64,000 nucleotides of DNA from positions 62,001-126,000 of the forward strand of contig CANMQJ010000010.1 in assembly GCA_947500005.1 (NCBI GenBank), read 5' to 3'. The notes under the pieces are model-generated. The model was not told the origin of the DNA. It saw only the letters and a program-made list of their open reading frames with translations, and searched no databases. This document shows, piece by piece, positions 1 to 9,407 of this stretch (position 1 is the stretch's first letter; every line of letters begins with the position of its first letter). The translations under genes and the position numbers were made by a program. This DNA is from an uncultured Paracoccaceae bacterium. GTDB lineage: Bacteria; Pseudomonadota; Alphaproteobacteria; Rhodobacterales; Rhodobacteraceae.

Positions 1-489
1 TTCGCGGTGGGGGGCTACCAGGTCAGCGGCTACAATTTCTTCATCATCGTGGTGGCGGTGCTGCTGGTCATCGCGATGATCGCGGTGCTCAAGGGGACGC
101 GCGCCGGACTGATCGCGCGCGGCACGATGCAGCGCTCGGACATGGCCGCCGCGCTGGGCTATAGCCCCGACCGCATCTACATGGCGACCTTCTTCTGCGG
201 CTCGGCCCTTTCGGGACTGGCGGGGGCGATCCTTGCGCCGCTGGTGGGCCTCGTGCCCAGTTCGGGCGGCGCCTATATCGCCGAGGCCTTCATCACGGTG
301 ATCGCCGGCGGGCCATCGCTGATCGCGGGGCTGGTGAGTTCGGCCACCACCTTTGGCGTGGTCAACCAGGTGTTCACCTTCGCCATCTCGCCGGTGATCG
401 GTGAAGTCGCGCTGCTGATCGCGGCGGTGATCCTGCTGCGCGCCATGCCGCAGGGCATCACCAGCCGCTTCTTCCGGGGGCGGCTGTGA
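1..489 (+). CDS. ABC transporter permease, LivH/UrtB type (5' truncated)
   Basis: C-terminal ~162 residues of an inner-membrane permease of the branched-chain amino acid/urea/amide importer class. The frame is open from base 1, so the gene starts outside the window; a GTG at 7 is internal. At least four hydrophobic segments are visible, with the family's cytoplasmic loop (A-A-A-L-G-Y near residue 50) that contacts the ATPase. The stop overlaps the next permease by 4 nt (486-489), so the two are translationally coupled. Together with the following genes it forms a LivHMGF-like importer; the solute-binding protein gene is presumably upstream, beyond the edge. Substrate is not readable from the sequence; the downstream amidase suggests amides or urea-like compounds. 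Confidence 0.85.
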   Translation, partial: FAVGGYQVSGYNFFIIVVAVLLVIAMIAVLKGTRAGLIARGTMQRSDMAAALGYSPDRIYMATFFCGSALSGLAGAILAPLVGLVPSSGGAYIAEAFITVIAGGPSLIAGLVSSATTFGVVNQVFTFAISPVIGEVALLIAAVILLRAMPQGITSRFFRGRL

Positions 490-1508
490 TGGGGAGTTCG
501 GCGACGCGAGAGGTGGTGCTGATCCTCATCGTTTCGGCCCTTCTGATCGCGGGGATGCCGTTGCTGATCGGGACCTATACGCTGACCGTCCTTGTGATCT
601 ACGGGATGCTGGGGCTGAGCCTTGGGCTGATCTGGGGCTTCGGCGGCATCCTTTGTTTCGGCCAGGCGGCGTTCTTCGGGCTGGGCGCCTATACCTACGC
701 GATCTCGGCGGTGAATATCGGGGAAAGCACCCTGCCGATGATCCTGGCGGTATTGGTGACGGCAGGGTTCGCGGCGCTGTTGGGCGCGATGATGTTCTAC
801 GGGCGGCTGGGTGACGTGTACCTGGGTGTCATCACTTTGGTGGTGACGCTGATCCTGTTCAAGTTCATGAATTCCACCGCCGGGCCGCAATACGTCATCG
901 GCGACGCCCGCCTGGGCGGGTTCAACGGCATTCCGGGCTTTCAGACGCTGAACGTGCCCGGCGATCCGGGGGCCTATATCTGGGGTGACTCGCTCTATTA
1001 CGTCTGCGCGGTCGCGCTGGCGGTCGTCTTCCTGCTGGTCAGCTGGCTCCTGCGCTCTTCCTTCGGGCGGATCGCCGTGGGCATCCGCGAGAACGAGACT
1101 CGCATGGCGCTGATGGGCTATGACGTGGCGGCGCGCAAGACGGTGCTGTTCTCGATCGGTGCCGCCATCGCGGGGCTGTCGGGGGCGCTGTTCGCCAACT
1201 GGGCCGAGATCGTGACGCCCACGCTCTTTTCGCTGGGACAATCGGCCGAAATCATCATCTGGTGCATCGTGGGCGGGCTGGGCACGCGGCTGGGGCCGAT
1301 CCTGGGTGCGGCGGGGCTGGCCTATCTGAAATTCATGCTGGGCCAGCAAAGCGCCATCGACAACACGCTCATCATGGGGCTGGTGCTGGTGCTCTTCGTG
1401 CTGTTCCTGCCCGGCGGGCTGGTGCCGGCCGTCGCGTCGCTCTGGGCTGCGGGCGGGCGCTTGCGCCGCCGCCCGGTCCGCAGGATGCGGAGGCCGCGCC
1501 ATGGCTGA
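486..1508 (+). CDS. ABC transporter permease, LivM/UrtC type
   Basis: 340-residue second membrane subunit of the importer, normal length for LivM/UrtC. It has about eight to ten hydrophobic helices. The typical loop with G-I-R-E-N-E-T-R-M-A-L-M-G-Y lies near residues 199-212 and the GALFA segment follows. Its ATG lies within the stop of the preceding permease gene and its end overlaps the ATPase gene by 8 nt (1501-1508), so it is the second cistron of a tightly packed operon. The short Arg-rich C-terminus (RRRPVRRMRRPR) is cytoplasmic by inference. Family assignment is firm; substrate is inferred only from the operon. Confidence 0.9.
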   Translation: MMGSSATREVVLILIVSALLIAGMPLLIGTYTLTVLVIYGMLGLSLGLIWGFGGILCFGQAAFFGLGAYTYAISAVNIGESTLPMILAVLVTAGFAALLGAMMFYGRLGDVYLGVITLVVTLILFKFMNSTAGPQYVIGDARLGGFNGIPGFQTLNVPGDPGAYIWGDSLYYVCAVALAVVFLLVSWLLRSSFGRIAVGIRENETRMALMGYDVAARKTVLFSIGAAIAGLSGALFANWAEIVTPTLFSLGQSAEIIIWCIVGGLGTRLGPILGAAGLAYLKFMLGQQSAIDNTLIMGLVLVLFVLFLPGGLVPAVASLWAAGGRLRRRPVRRMRRPRHG

Positions 1509-2217
1509 AACGGTTCTGGAAACCGCCGGGCTGACCATGCGCTTCGGCGGGGTGACGGCCAGCGACCATGTCGATTTCCGGCTGAAATCGCGCGAGCTTC
1601 GCTGCCTGATCGGCCCGAACGGGGCGGGCAAATCGACCTTTTTCAAATGCGTAACGGGCCTGCTGACGCCGTCCGAGGGGCATGTCTTCATGCGCGGCGA
1701 AGAGGTGACGGGCTGGTTGCCGCATCAGATCGCCTCACTGGGCGTGGGGATCAAGACGCAGACGCCCAACGTGCTGGATTCGCTGAGCGTGCATGAAAAC
1801 ATCTGGCTTGCCGCGCGCCGTTTCTTCGACCCGGCGGAGGCGCGCGACCGCGCGCACGCGATGATCGAGCGGCTGGCGCTGGGCCCCATCGCGCGGAGCG
1901 AGCTGGGCCAGCTTGCACATGGCGAGCGGCAGCGGGTCGAGCTGGGCATCGTGACGGTGGCCGATCCCTGGTTGGTGCTGCTGGACGAGCCGGCAGCGGG
2001 GATGAGCGCCGCGGACGTCGAGCGCATGACCGGCATCATCCACGACCTGACCCGCAGCGCGGCGGTGGTGATCGTCGAACATGACATGCAGTTCATCCGC
2101 TCCATCGCCGAGACGGTCACCGTGTTCCACCAGGGCGCGGTGCTGATGGAGGATCACGTCGACCGCGTCATGACGGATGAGACGGTGCGGGCGGTCTATC
2201 TGGGAAAGAAGGCATGA
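1501..2217 (+). CDS. ABC transporter ATP-binding protein, LivG/UrtD type
   Basis: 238-residue ATPase of the importer. Walker A is GPNGAGKST (about residues 39-47), the signature region reads L-A-H-G-E-R-Q-R-V-E (the H-G-E-R-Q form is closer to UrtD than to LSGGQ), and Walker B is LVLLDEP followed by A-A-G-M. The switch His is in V-I-V-E-H-D-M. It couples ATP hydrolysis to transport with the next gene's ATPase domain as partner. It overlaps LivM by 8 nt and the next gene by 4 nt. UrtD/FmdE-like transporters of urea and short amides are the nearest functional comparison; this is inference. Confidence 0.9.
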   Translation: MAETVLETAGLTMRFGGVTASDHVDFRLKSRELRCLIGPNGAGKSTFFKCVTGLLTPSEGHVFMRGEEVTGWLPHQIASLGVGIKTQTPNVLDSLSVHENIWLAARRFFDPAEARDRAHAMIERLALGPIARSELGQLAHGERQRVELGIVTVADPWLVLLDEPAAGMSAADVERMTGIIHDLTRSAAVVIVEHDMQFIRSIAETVTVFHQGAVLMEDHVDRVMTDETVRAVYLGKKA

Positions 2218-4583
2218 AGGACGAGGACCGCGATATCCTGCTCAGCATCAAGGGCCTGTCGGGCGGCTATGGTCGGGTGCCGATCCTGCACGGCATCGAC
2301 CTCGAAGTGGCCGAGGGCGAGGTCGTGGGCATCCTGGGCCATAACGGCATGGGAAAGACGACGCTGCTGCGGGTGCTGATGGGGTTCCTGCCTGCAAGCG
2401 CAGGGCAGGTCCGGTTCGATCAGCGCGACATCACTCGCGCCGCGCCCAACGAGCGCGGGCAGATGGGCATGGGCTACGTGCCGCAGGGGCGCGGGATCTT
2501 TCCGCAGCTCACGGTGCGCGACAACCTGCGCTTTGCCTGGCACGACACCGGCGCGGGTTCCGAAGCCGATGTGATGGCCAGGGTGCTGGAGGATTTTCCC
2601 CGGCTCACCCGCCTGCTGGACCGCGAGGGCGGCGCGCTGTCGGGCGGGGAACAGCAATTGCTGGCGCTGGCGCGCTGCCTGATGGGCAACCCCGATTTCC
2701 TGCTGCTGGACGAGCCGACCGAGGGCATCCAGCCCTCGATCATCGAGGAGATGACGGCGACGCTTTTGCACCTGCGCGAGACGCGGGGGCTGTCGATCCT
2801 TCTGGTAGAGCAGAATTTCGATTTCATTGCCGACCTGTCGGACCGGGTGCTGGTGCTGGAGCGCGGGCGGATCGCGGGCACGCTGACGCGCGACGACCTG
2901 CATGACCGGGCGCGGGTCGATGCGCTTCTGGGCTTTGGCGCGCGCGGCACGCGGGCCACCGGGGCGGCACCCTCGGCCAAACCCGCCACCGCCCCGCCCG
3001 GCAGGCGCGGACAGCCCCCCTCCCCGGCCTCCCAGACGATCGACCCCTCCTCTCGCAGCAAGGTAACGACCATGACCATCAAACGCCCGACCCTCTCGCA
3101 GATGCGCGCCATGGCCGAGCGGTTCGGCATGTCGCTGTCCGATGAGGACCTTCTGGAATATACCGAGATCATCGAGCCGTTCCTGCAATCCTATGACCGG
3201 CTGGACGCGATGCCCGATTACCTGCCCGAGGTCCGCTATCCCCGCTCGCCCGGCTATTTCCCCGACCGGACGGAAAACCCGCTCAACGCCTGGTACGTCA
3301 AGACCGAGGTGCGCGGGGCGCCGGACGGCAAGCTGCGCGGCAAGCGGATCGTTCTCAAGGACAATATCTGCCTTGCGGGCGTGCCGATGATGAACGGCTC
3401 CTCGATCATGGAAGGGTATACGCCCGAGATCGATGCCACCATCGTCAGCCGGATGCTCGATGAGGGCGCGATCATCGTGGGTAAGGCGCATTGCGAGAAT
3501 TTCTGCCTGTCGGGTGGGTCGCATACCAATGCCAAGGGGCCGGTCCACAACCCGTGGAAGCGCGGCTACATGGCGGGCGGGTCGTCCTCGGGCTCGGCGG
3601 CGCTGGTGGCGGCGGGCGAGGTGGACATGGCCATCGCGGGCGATCAGGGCGGGTCGGTCCGCATCCCGGCCTCGAACTGCGGGGTCTACGGGATGAAGCC
3701 GACGCACGGGCTCGTGCCCTATACCGGCGCGATGCCCATCGAACAGACCATCGACCACCTAGGGCCGGTGACCAATACCGTGGCCGACAACGCGCTGTTG
3801 CTGGAGGTACTGGCCGGCGAGGACGGGCTCGACCCGCGGCAATACAACCCCCGCGTCTATTCCTATACCGAGGCGCTGGGCCGGGGCGCGCACGGGATGC
3901 GCATCGGCATCCTGGCCGAGGGGTTCGGCCACCCCAACTCCGAACCCGATGTCGATCAGAAGGTGATGGCCGCCGCCGAACGCTTCCGCGAGCTGGGCGC
4001 ACGGGTCGAGGAGGTCTCGGTCCCCGAGCATCACACCGCGATGGATGCCTGGACGGCGATCACGCTCGAGGGGCTTCAGGACGGGATGATGTGGGGAAAC
4101 TCGACCGGCACGAACTACAAGGGACTGTTCCTGCCCTCGATGACCGATCACATGGCGCAATGGCGCGGCCGCGCGGACGAACTGAGCCATTCGCTCAAGG
4201 CCTGCATGTTCGTGGGCGAGCATGCGCAGCGGCAATATCGCGGCCGGTTCTACGGCAAGGCGCAGAATATCATGCGCAAGGTCAACGAACGCTATCACGC
4301 GGCGTTGAAGCAATACGACCTGCTGCTGCTGCCCACCCTGCCCGTCAAGGCGCAGGAGCATCCGCCGGCCGATTGCTCGATCAGCCTTTACGTTCAGCGC
4401 GCCTTCGAGATGACGGCCAACACCGCGCCGTTCAACGGCGGTCTTCCGGCGATGAGTCTGCCCTGCGGGCTGAGCGAGGGGCTGCCCATCGGGCTGATGC
4501 TGGTGGGGCCGAATTACGGAGAGATGAAGATCTATCAGGCGGCGCACGCCTTCGAGCAATCGGGCGACTGGCGCGACATGTAA
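2214..4583 (+). CDS. Fusion: LivF/UrtE-type ABC ATPase joined to amidase
   Basis: Single uninterrupted 789-codon frame. Residues ~1-240 are a LivF/UrtE-like ATPase: Walker A GHNGMGKTT, signature L-S-G-G-E-Q-Q, Walker B FLLLDEPTEG, and H-loop variant L-L-V-E-Q-N. Residues ~241-286 are a Pro/Ala/Ser/Arg-rich linker. Residues 287-789 are a full-length amidase-signature enzyme (503 aa) resembling the enantioselective nitrile-pathway amidases of Rhodococcus. The Lys-cisSer-Ser triad is present as K382, S457 and S481, with spacings of 75 and 24 as in fatty acid amide hydrolase. Amidases hydrolyse amides to acid plus ammonia. An internal ATG at 3072, preceded by AAGG, could give the amidase separately, so one or two proteins may be made. 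A lost stop codon between two ancestral genes is the simplest origin. Confidence 0.8.
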   Translation: MKDEDRDILLSIKGLSGGYGRVPILHGIDLEVAEGEVVGILGHNGMGKTTLLRVLMGFLPASAGQVRFDQRDITRAAPNERGQMGMGYVPQGRGIFPQLTVRDNLRFAWHDTGAGSEADVMARVLEDFPRLTRLLDREGGALSGGEQQLLALARCLMGNPDFLLLDEPTEGIQPSIIEEMTATLLHLRETRGLSILLVEQNFDFIADLSDRVLVLERGRIAGTLTRDDLHDRARVDALLGFGARGTRATGAAPSAKPATAPPGRRGQPPSPASQTIDPSSRSKVTTMTIKRPTLSQMRAMAERFGMSLSDEDLLEYTEIIEPFLQSYDRLDAMPDYLPEVRYPRSPGYFPDRTENPLNAWYVKTEVRGAPDGKLRGKRIVLKDNICLAGVPMMNGSSIMEGYTPEIDATIVSRMLDEGAIIVGKAHCENFCLSGGSHTNAKGPVHNPWKRGYMAGGSSSGSAALVAAGEVDMAIAGDQGGSVRIPASNCGVYGMKPTHGLVPYTGAMPIEQTIDHLGPVTNTVADNALLLEVLAGEDGLDPRQYNPRVYSYTEALGRGAHGMRIGILAEGFGHPNSEPDVDQKVMAAAERFRELGARVEEVSVPEHHTAMDAWTAITLEGLQDGMMWGNSTGTNYKGLFLPSMTDHMAQWRGRADELSHSLKACMFVGEHAQRQYRGRFYGKAQNIMRKVNERYHAALKQYDLLLLPTLPVKAQEHPPADCSISLYVQRAFEMTANTAPFNGGLPAMSLPCGLSEGLPIGLMLVGPNYGEMKIYQAAHAFEQSGDWRDM
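3072..4583 (+). other. Possible separate translation start of the amidase module
   Basis: ATG at 3072 begins M-T-I-K-R-P-T-L-S-Q, the natural N-terminus of a ~500-residue amidase, with AAGG about 8 nt upstream. Translation from here would yield a stand-alone 503-residue amidase in the same frame as the fused ATPase gene. The region just upstream (about 2940-3070) is a low-complexity linker without family similarity, which fits a former intergenic or tail segment. Confidence 0.5.
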
Positions 4584-4595
4584 GGAGGCTGTGCC

Positions 4596-6347
4596 ATGAC
4601 CATCCTGAACGAAAGCATTGCGGACCGGATCAGGAATTTCGGCAAGGAAGGGAGCGCGGCTACGGAAGAAAACTTGGCCCCGCGAGACGGGCGGTCCTAT
4701 GTTCGGGGACCGGCGGTGCCGCCGCTGGCCTTCGCCACCATCCCGCAGCTTTTGGCCGACACGGTGGCGCGCTATGGTCCGCGCGATGCGCTGATTTTTC
4801 CCGATGCACGGCTCAGCTATTACGATCTCGACCGCGCGGTGGATGCGCTGGCCTCGGGCTTTCTGGCGCTGGGGCTGGAAAAGGGCGACCGGCTGGGCAT
4901 CTGGTCGCCCAACCGGCTGGAATGGGTGCTGACGCAGTTCGCGACGGCGCGGATCGGGGTGGTGCTGGTCAACATCAACCCGGCCTATCGGCTGGCCGAG
5001 CTGGAATATGCGCTCAACAAGGTGGGCTGCAAGGCGCTGGTGCTGGCGCGGCGCTTCAAGACCTCGGACTATCCGGGCATGGTTCGGGAGCTTGCCCCCG
5101 AGATGGAGAAATGCGCCAAGGGTCGCCTGCACGCCGCCCGCCTGCCGCAGCTGCGCCACGTGATCGTCATGGGCGAAGAGGCGCCGGGCGCCTGGAGTTT
5201 CGACGAGATCTCGGCGCTGGGCGGCCCGGCGCAACAGCTGCGCCTGCCCGATATCGACCGCAAGCTCGAGCCCGACGACGCGATCAACATCCAGTTCACA
5301 TCGGGCACCACCGGCAGCCCCAAGGGCGGGACGCTCTCGCATTACAACATCGTCAACAATGCACGCTTCGTCACCGACCGGATCAGGCTGACCGAGACGG
5401 ACAGGCTGGCCATTCCGGTGCCGCTCTACCACTGTTTCGGGATGGTGATGGGCGTGCTGGGCGCGGTCAGCAAGGGCGCGGCGATGGTGTTTCCGGGCGA
5501 GGCGTTCGAACCCGCCGCGACGCTGGACACGGTGGCGCGCGAACGCTGCACGGCCCTTTACGGCGTGCCCACCATGTTTGTGGCGATGCTGCAGGAGCTT
5601 GATGCCAAGCCGCGCGACCTGTCCAGCCTGCGCACCGGCATCATGGCCGGCGCGCTTTGCCCGGTCGAGGTGATGCGCGCGGTCAACACGCGGATGCACA
5701 TGTCCGAGGTCACGATCTGTTATGGCATGACCGAAACCTCACCCGTCTCGTTCCAAAGCTTCGTGGACGATCCCACCGCGAAACGCTGCGAGACGGTGGG
5801 CCGCATCCATCCGCATCTTGAGGTGAAGATCGTGGACGAGACCGGCGCCATAGTCCCGCCCGGCACCCAGGGAGAGCTGTGCACGCGCGGCTATTCGGTG
5901 ATGAAGGGCTATTGGCAGGACCCCGAACGCACCGCCGAGGCGATCCGAGACGGCTGGATGCATACCGGCGATCTGGCGAAACTGGACGAGGAGGGGTTCT
6001 GCACCATCACCGGCCGGGTCAAAGACATGATCATCCGCGGCGGCGAGAACGTCTATCCGCGCGAGATCGAGGAATTCCTGCTGACCCATCCACAGGTGGC
6101 CGATGTGCAGGTTTTCGGCATCCCCGACGACAGGCTGGGCGAGGAGGTCTGCGCCTGGGCGGTGCCCGTGGTGGGGGCCGAGTTGACGCCCGAGGCGCTC
6201 AGGGCGCATTGCCAGGGCCGGATCGCGCATTTCAAGGTGCCGCGCCATTTCCGGGTGGTCGCAGAACTGCCGATGACGATCACCGGCAAGCCGCAGAAAT
6301 TCGTGATGCGGGACCGGATGGTCGAGATGCTCGCACAGGGCGCCTGA
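4596..6347 (+). CDS. AMP-forming acyl-CoA synthetase
   Basis: 583-residue ANL-superfamily ligase that activates a carboxylic acid to acyl-AMP and then acyl-CoA. The P-loop motif [11 protein letters not shown] is near residue 235, followed by the Y-G-M-T-E-T motif and the hinge/C-domain motifs [14 protein letters not shown] and the catalytic Lys in I-T-G-K-P-Q-K. It resembles medium-chain/FadD-like (ACSF2-type) enzymes. The start at 4596 has a perfect AGGAGG that begins at the preceding stop codon. Position directly after an amidase suggests it activates the acid released from the amide; this is inference and the chain length cannot be read. Confidence 0.9.
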   Translation: MTILNESIADRIRNFGKEGSAATEENLAPRDGRSYVRGPAVPPLAFATIPQLLADTVARYGPRDALIFPDARLSYYDLDRAVDALASGFLALGLEKGDRLGIWSPNRLEWVLTQFATARIGVVLVNINPAYRLAELEYALNKVGCKALVLARRFKTSDYPGMVRELAPEMEKCAKGRLHAARLPQLRHVIVMGEEAPGAWSFDEISALGGPAQQLRLPDIDRKLEPDDAINIQFTSGTTGSPKGGTLSHYNIVNNARFVTDRIRLTETDRLAIPVPLYHCFGMVMGVLGAVSKGAAMVFPGEAFEPAATLDTVARERCTALYGVPTMFVAMLQELDAKPRDLSSLRTGIMAGALCPVEVMRAVNTRMHMSEVTICYGMTETSPVSFQSFVDDPTAKRCETVGRIHPHLEVKIVDETGAIVPPGTQGELCTRGYSVMKGYWQDPERTAEAIRDGWMHTGDLAKLDEEGFCTITGRVKDMIIRGGENVYPREIEEFLLTHPQVADVQVFGIPDDRLGEEVCAWAVPVVGAELTPEALRAHCQGRIAHFKVPRHFRVVAELPMTITGKPQKFVMRDRMVEMLAQGA

Positions 6348-6421
6348 GCGACGAAGAGCATGGCCATCCCGCGCCGCCGGTCTTAGAACTTCGGGACGCG
6401 ACGGCAAGGGAGGCTCAGCGC

Positions 6422-8098
6422 ATGGCCAAGGCGAAGAACATTCTTTTCATCATGTTCGACCAACTCAGGTGGGATTACCTGAGCTGCTATGGTCATCCGC
6501 ACCTCGAGACGCCGAATATCGACCGGCTCGCCTCGATGGGGGTGCGGTTCACCCGCGCCTATATCCAGTCGCCGATCTGCGGATCATCTCGAATGTCGAC
6601 CTATACGGGGCGGTACGTCCATTCGCATGGGGCGAGCTTCAACGGGGTGCCGCTGAAGGTGGGCGAGATGACGATGGGCGACCACTTGCGCAAGTCGGGG
6701 ATGGCGTGTTGGCTGGTCGGCAAGACCCATATGCGCGCGGATGCCGAGGGGATGACGCGGCTGGGGCTTGCCCCCGACAGCATCATCGGCGCGCGCGTGG
6801 CCGAATGCGGGTTCGATGTGTTCGAGCGCGATGACGGGATGCTGCCCGAGGGGCCAGACGGGTACTATGACCCGGACGGGGCGAGGGAATACAACAAATG
6901 GCTCACGGCCAAGGGGTACGAGTCGGACAATCCCTGGCACGATTTCGCGAATTCTGGTCTGGACGAAGATGGTAACGTGCTGTCGGGCTGGTTCCTGAAG
7001 AACTCTCGCGAGGCGGCCAATATCGACGAGAAGGACAGCGAGACACCCTATCTGACCGGGCGGGGCATCCAGTTCATGGAGGAGCACGCGGGGCCGTGGT
7101 GCTGCCACCTGTCCTTCATCAAGCCGCACTGGCCCTATGTCGTGCCCGAACCCTATGCCTCGATGTACGGGCCGGAGCATGTGCTGCCCCCGGTGCGATC
7201 CGAGGCCGAGCGGCAGCAGGCGCATCCGGTCTTCAAGGCGTTCATGGATACCAAGGTGGGGCAGGCGTTTTCCCGCGACGAGGTGCGCGAGGCGGTGATC
7301 CCGGCCTATATGGGGCTGATCAAGCAGGCCGACGACCAGATGGGGCGGCTTTTCCAGTGGATGGAAGAGACCGGCCGGATGAAAGACACGATGATCGTGC
7401 TGACCTCGGATCACGGCGATTTCCTGGGCGATCACTGGCTGGGGGAAAAGACGTTTTTCCACGATGCCTCGACCCGGATGCCGCTGATCATCTACGACCC
7501 CAGCCCCGAGGCGGATGCCACGCGCGGTACGGTCTGCGATGCGCTGGTCGAGTCGATCGACTTGGCGCCCACATTCGTGGAGGTTGCGGGTGGCGAGGTT
7601 CCGGATCACATCCTGGAGGGGCGGTCCCTGCTGCCGATCCTGCATGGACAGACGGAGGATACCGGGCGCGACTACGCAATCTGCGAATGGGATTACTCGG
7701 CCACCGCCGTGGCGAACATGCTGAACGCCGATCCACGTGACGCATTGCTGTTCATGGTTGCCACGAAGGAGTGGAAGCTGATCCATGCCCAAGGCGGGTA
7801 TCGGCCCATGCTGTTTGACCTTGTGAACGATCCGCAGGAGTTGGTGGACTTAGGCGAAAGTGACGAGCATTCCGAGGTGATCGAACAGCTCTACGGTCAT
7901 CTTCAGGACTGGACCATGCGGCCGTCGCAGCGCACGACGCGGTCGCGCCAGCAGCTGATCGACATGCGCACCAAGAGCGGGGGCAAGGGCATCGTGCTGG
8001 GCGTCTTTGACGAGGACGAGACGCCGCTGAACCTGACGGTGAAGTATCGCGGACGAAAGGCGAAACCCTGGCGGGAGGTCAGGAAGCCGGACAGCTGA
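6422..8098 (+). CDS. Type I sulfatase / phosphonate monoester hydrolase family enzyme
   Basis: 558-residue alkaline-phosphatase-superfamily hydrolase. ATG 6422 has GGGAGG about 8 nt upstream, and the frame open before it belongs to no domain. The N-terminus carries F-D-Q-L-R-W-D (metal ligands, DQ form as in PMH-like sulfatases). The formylglycine site reads C53-G-S-S-R57 with T-G-R-Y after it. The C-terminal half has L-T-S-D-H-G-D-F-L-G-D-H (metal-binding Asp/His). Canonical sites are C-x-P-x-R or C-x-A-x-R, so Ser55 is unusual. It would hydrolyse sulfate or phosphonate/phosphate esters in the cytoplasm, as no signal peptide is seen. It is the last gene of the amide operon, so its substrate may be a sulfated relative; this is speculative. 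Confidence 0.85.
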   Translation: MAKAKNILFIMFDQLRWDYLSCYGHPHLETPNIDRLASMGVRFTRAYIQSPICGSSRMSTYTGRYVHSHGASFNGVPLKVGEMTMGDHLRKSGMACWLVGKTHMRADAEGMTRLGLAPDSIIGARVAECGFDVFERDDGMLPEGPDGYYDPDGAREYNKWLTAKGYESDNPWHDFANSGLDEDGNVLSGWFLKNSREAANIDEKDSETPYLTGRGIQFMEEHAGPWCCHLSFIKPHWPYVVPEPYASMYGPEHVLPPVRSEAERQQAHPVFKAFMDTKVGQAFSRDEVREAVIPAYMGLIKQADDQMGRLFQWMEETGRMKDTMIVLTSDHGDFLGDHWLGEKTFFHDASTRMPLIIYDPSPEADATRGTVCDALVESIDLAPTFVEVAGGEVPDHILEGRSLLPILHGQTEDTGRDYAICEWDYSATAVANMLNADPRDALLFMVATKEWKLIHAQGGYRPMLFDLVNDPQELVDLGESDEHSEVIEQLYGHLQDWTMRPSQRTTRSRQQLIDMRTKSGGKGIVLGVFDEDETPLNLTVKYRGRKAKPWREVRKPDS

Positions 8099-8124
8099 GC
8101 GAGATGTACTCAACCCCCCATGAA

Positions 8125-8152
8125 AAAGCCGCCGGGTCATTCCGGCGGCTTT
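8125..8152. terminator. Bidirectional intrinsic terminator
   Basis: An 11-bp perfect stem (AAAGCCGCCGG / CCGGCGGCTTT) with a 6-nt loop, A-rich on the left and T-rich on the right. It lies between the convergent sulfatase and nqrF genes and can serve both strands. Confidence 0.85.
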
Positions 8153-8176
8153 CTCTTTTCCCATCCGTGTTCCGGA

Positions 8177-9397
8177 TCAGCCGCCGAAATCGTCGAGCAT
8201 AATGTCCTCGCGGTCCACGCCCAGGTCGAGCAGCATGTTGATCACCGACTGGTTCATGATCGGCGGACCGCACATGTAGTATTCGCAATCCTCGGGCGCC
8301 GGGTGGTTCTTGAGGTACTCCTCGAACAGGACATTGTGGATGAAGCCGGTGTAGCCTTTCCACTCATCCTCGGGCAGCGCGTCGGACAGGGCGACATGCC
8401 ATTCGAAATTCGGGTTCTCGGCGGCCAGCTGGTCGAAATCCTCGACATAGAACATCTCGCGCTTCGACCGGGCGCCGTACCAGAAGCTGATCTTGCGCTT
8501 GGTCTTGAGCCGCTTGAGCTGGTCGAAGATGTGGCTGCGCATCGGCGCCATGCCCGCGCCGCCGCCGATGAAGATCATCTCCTTCTCGGTTTCGCGGGCA
8601 AAGAACTCGCCGAACGGGCCGGAGATGGTGACCTTGTCGCCGGGCTTGAGGTTGAAGATGTAGGAGGACATCAGGCCCGGCGGAATCCCCTCGGAGCCCG
8701 GCGGGGGCGAGGCGATCCGGACGTTGAGCATGATGATGCCCTTCTCCTCGGGGTAGTTGGCCATGGAGTAGGCGCGCTCCACCTCTTCATCGACCTTGGA
8801 GCTGTACTGCCAGAGATTGAACTTGTCCCAATCCTCGCGGTAATCCTCGGCCACGTCGAAGCCCTTGTAGTCGACAACATGCGGTGGGGCCGCGATCTGG
8901 ATGTAGCCGCCGGCGCGGAATTTTACGTCCTCGCCCGCGGGCAGTTCCAACACGAGCTCCTTGATGAAGGTGGCGACATTGTCGTTGGACCGAACCGTGC
9001 ATTCCCATTTCTTGACGCCGAAGACCTCTTCGGGGACCTCGATTTCCATGTCCTGCTTGACGGAGACCTGGCAGGAGAGGCGGTCGCCGCAGGCGGCCTC
9101 GCGCTTGGTGATGTGAGTCTCTTCCGTGGGCAGGATCGATCCGCCGCCAGAATGGATACGCACGCGGCACTGCGCGCAGGTGCCGCCGCCGCCGCAGGCG
9201 GACGGCACGAAGAGACGCTGTTCCGCGAGAGTCTGAAGCAGCTTGCCACCGGCGGGGACCGAGACGGTCTTTTCGCCGTTGATGGTGATATTGACATTGC
9301 CGGACGCGACAAGGCGCGAACGGGCGACCATGATGACGGTCACCAGCGCCAGAACGATCAGCGTGAAGAGCGCGATGCCAAGCGTAAAGGTTTCCAT
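8177..9397 (-). CDS. nqrF: Na+-translocating NADH:quinone reductase subunit F
   Basis: 406-residue electron-input subunit of the Na+-NQR. One N-terminal transmembrane helix is followed by a plant-type [2Fe-2S] ferredoxin domain ([10 protein letters not shown], then the fourth Cys in L-S-C-Q-V). The C-terminal FAD/NADH-binding ferredoxin-reductase domain contains R-A-Y-S-M-A-N-Y for FAD, the G-G-G-A-G-M-A-P-M loop and Y-Y-M-C-G-P-P for NADH. It oxidises NADH on the cytoplasmic face and passes electrons to the NqrB/C flavins. Last gene of the nqrABCDEF operon, followed immediately by the terminator; nqrM and apbE, common 3' companions, are not here. Confidence 0.97.
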   Translation of the reverse strand: METFTLGIALFTLIVLALVTVIMVARSRLVASGNVNITINGEKTVSVPAGGKLLQTLAEQRLFVPSACGGGGTCAQCRVRIHSGGGSILPTEETHITKREAACGDRLSCQVSVKQDMEIEVPEEVFGVKKWECTVRSNDNVATFIKELVLELPAGEDVKFRAGGYIQIAAPPHVVDYKGFDVAEDYREDWDKFNLWQYSSKVDEEVERAYSMANYPEEKGIIMLNVRIASPPPGSEGIPPGLMSSYIFNLKPGDKVTISGPFGEFFARETEKEMIFIGGGAGMAPMRSHIFDQLKRLKTKRKISFWYGARSKREMFYVEDFDQLAAENPNFEWHVALSDALPEDEWKGYTGFIHNVLFEEYLKNHPAPEDCEYYMCGPPIMNQSVINMLLDLGVDREDIMLDDFGG

Positions 9398-9407
9398 GTA
9401 CGCCCTC

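Noticed and set aside
3759..5699. Long (-) open frame across the amidase-synthetase junction
   Set aside because: Covers two strong (+) genes, has no family features and ends nowhere near a ribosome site.
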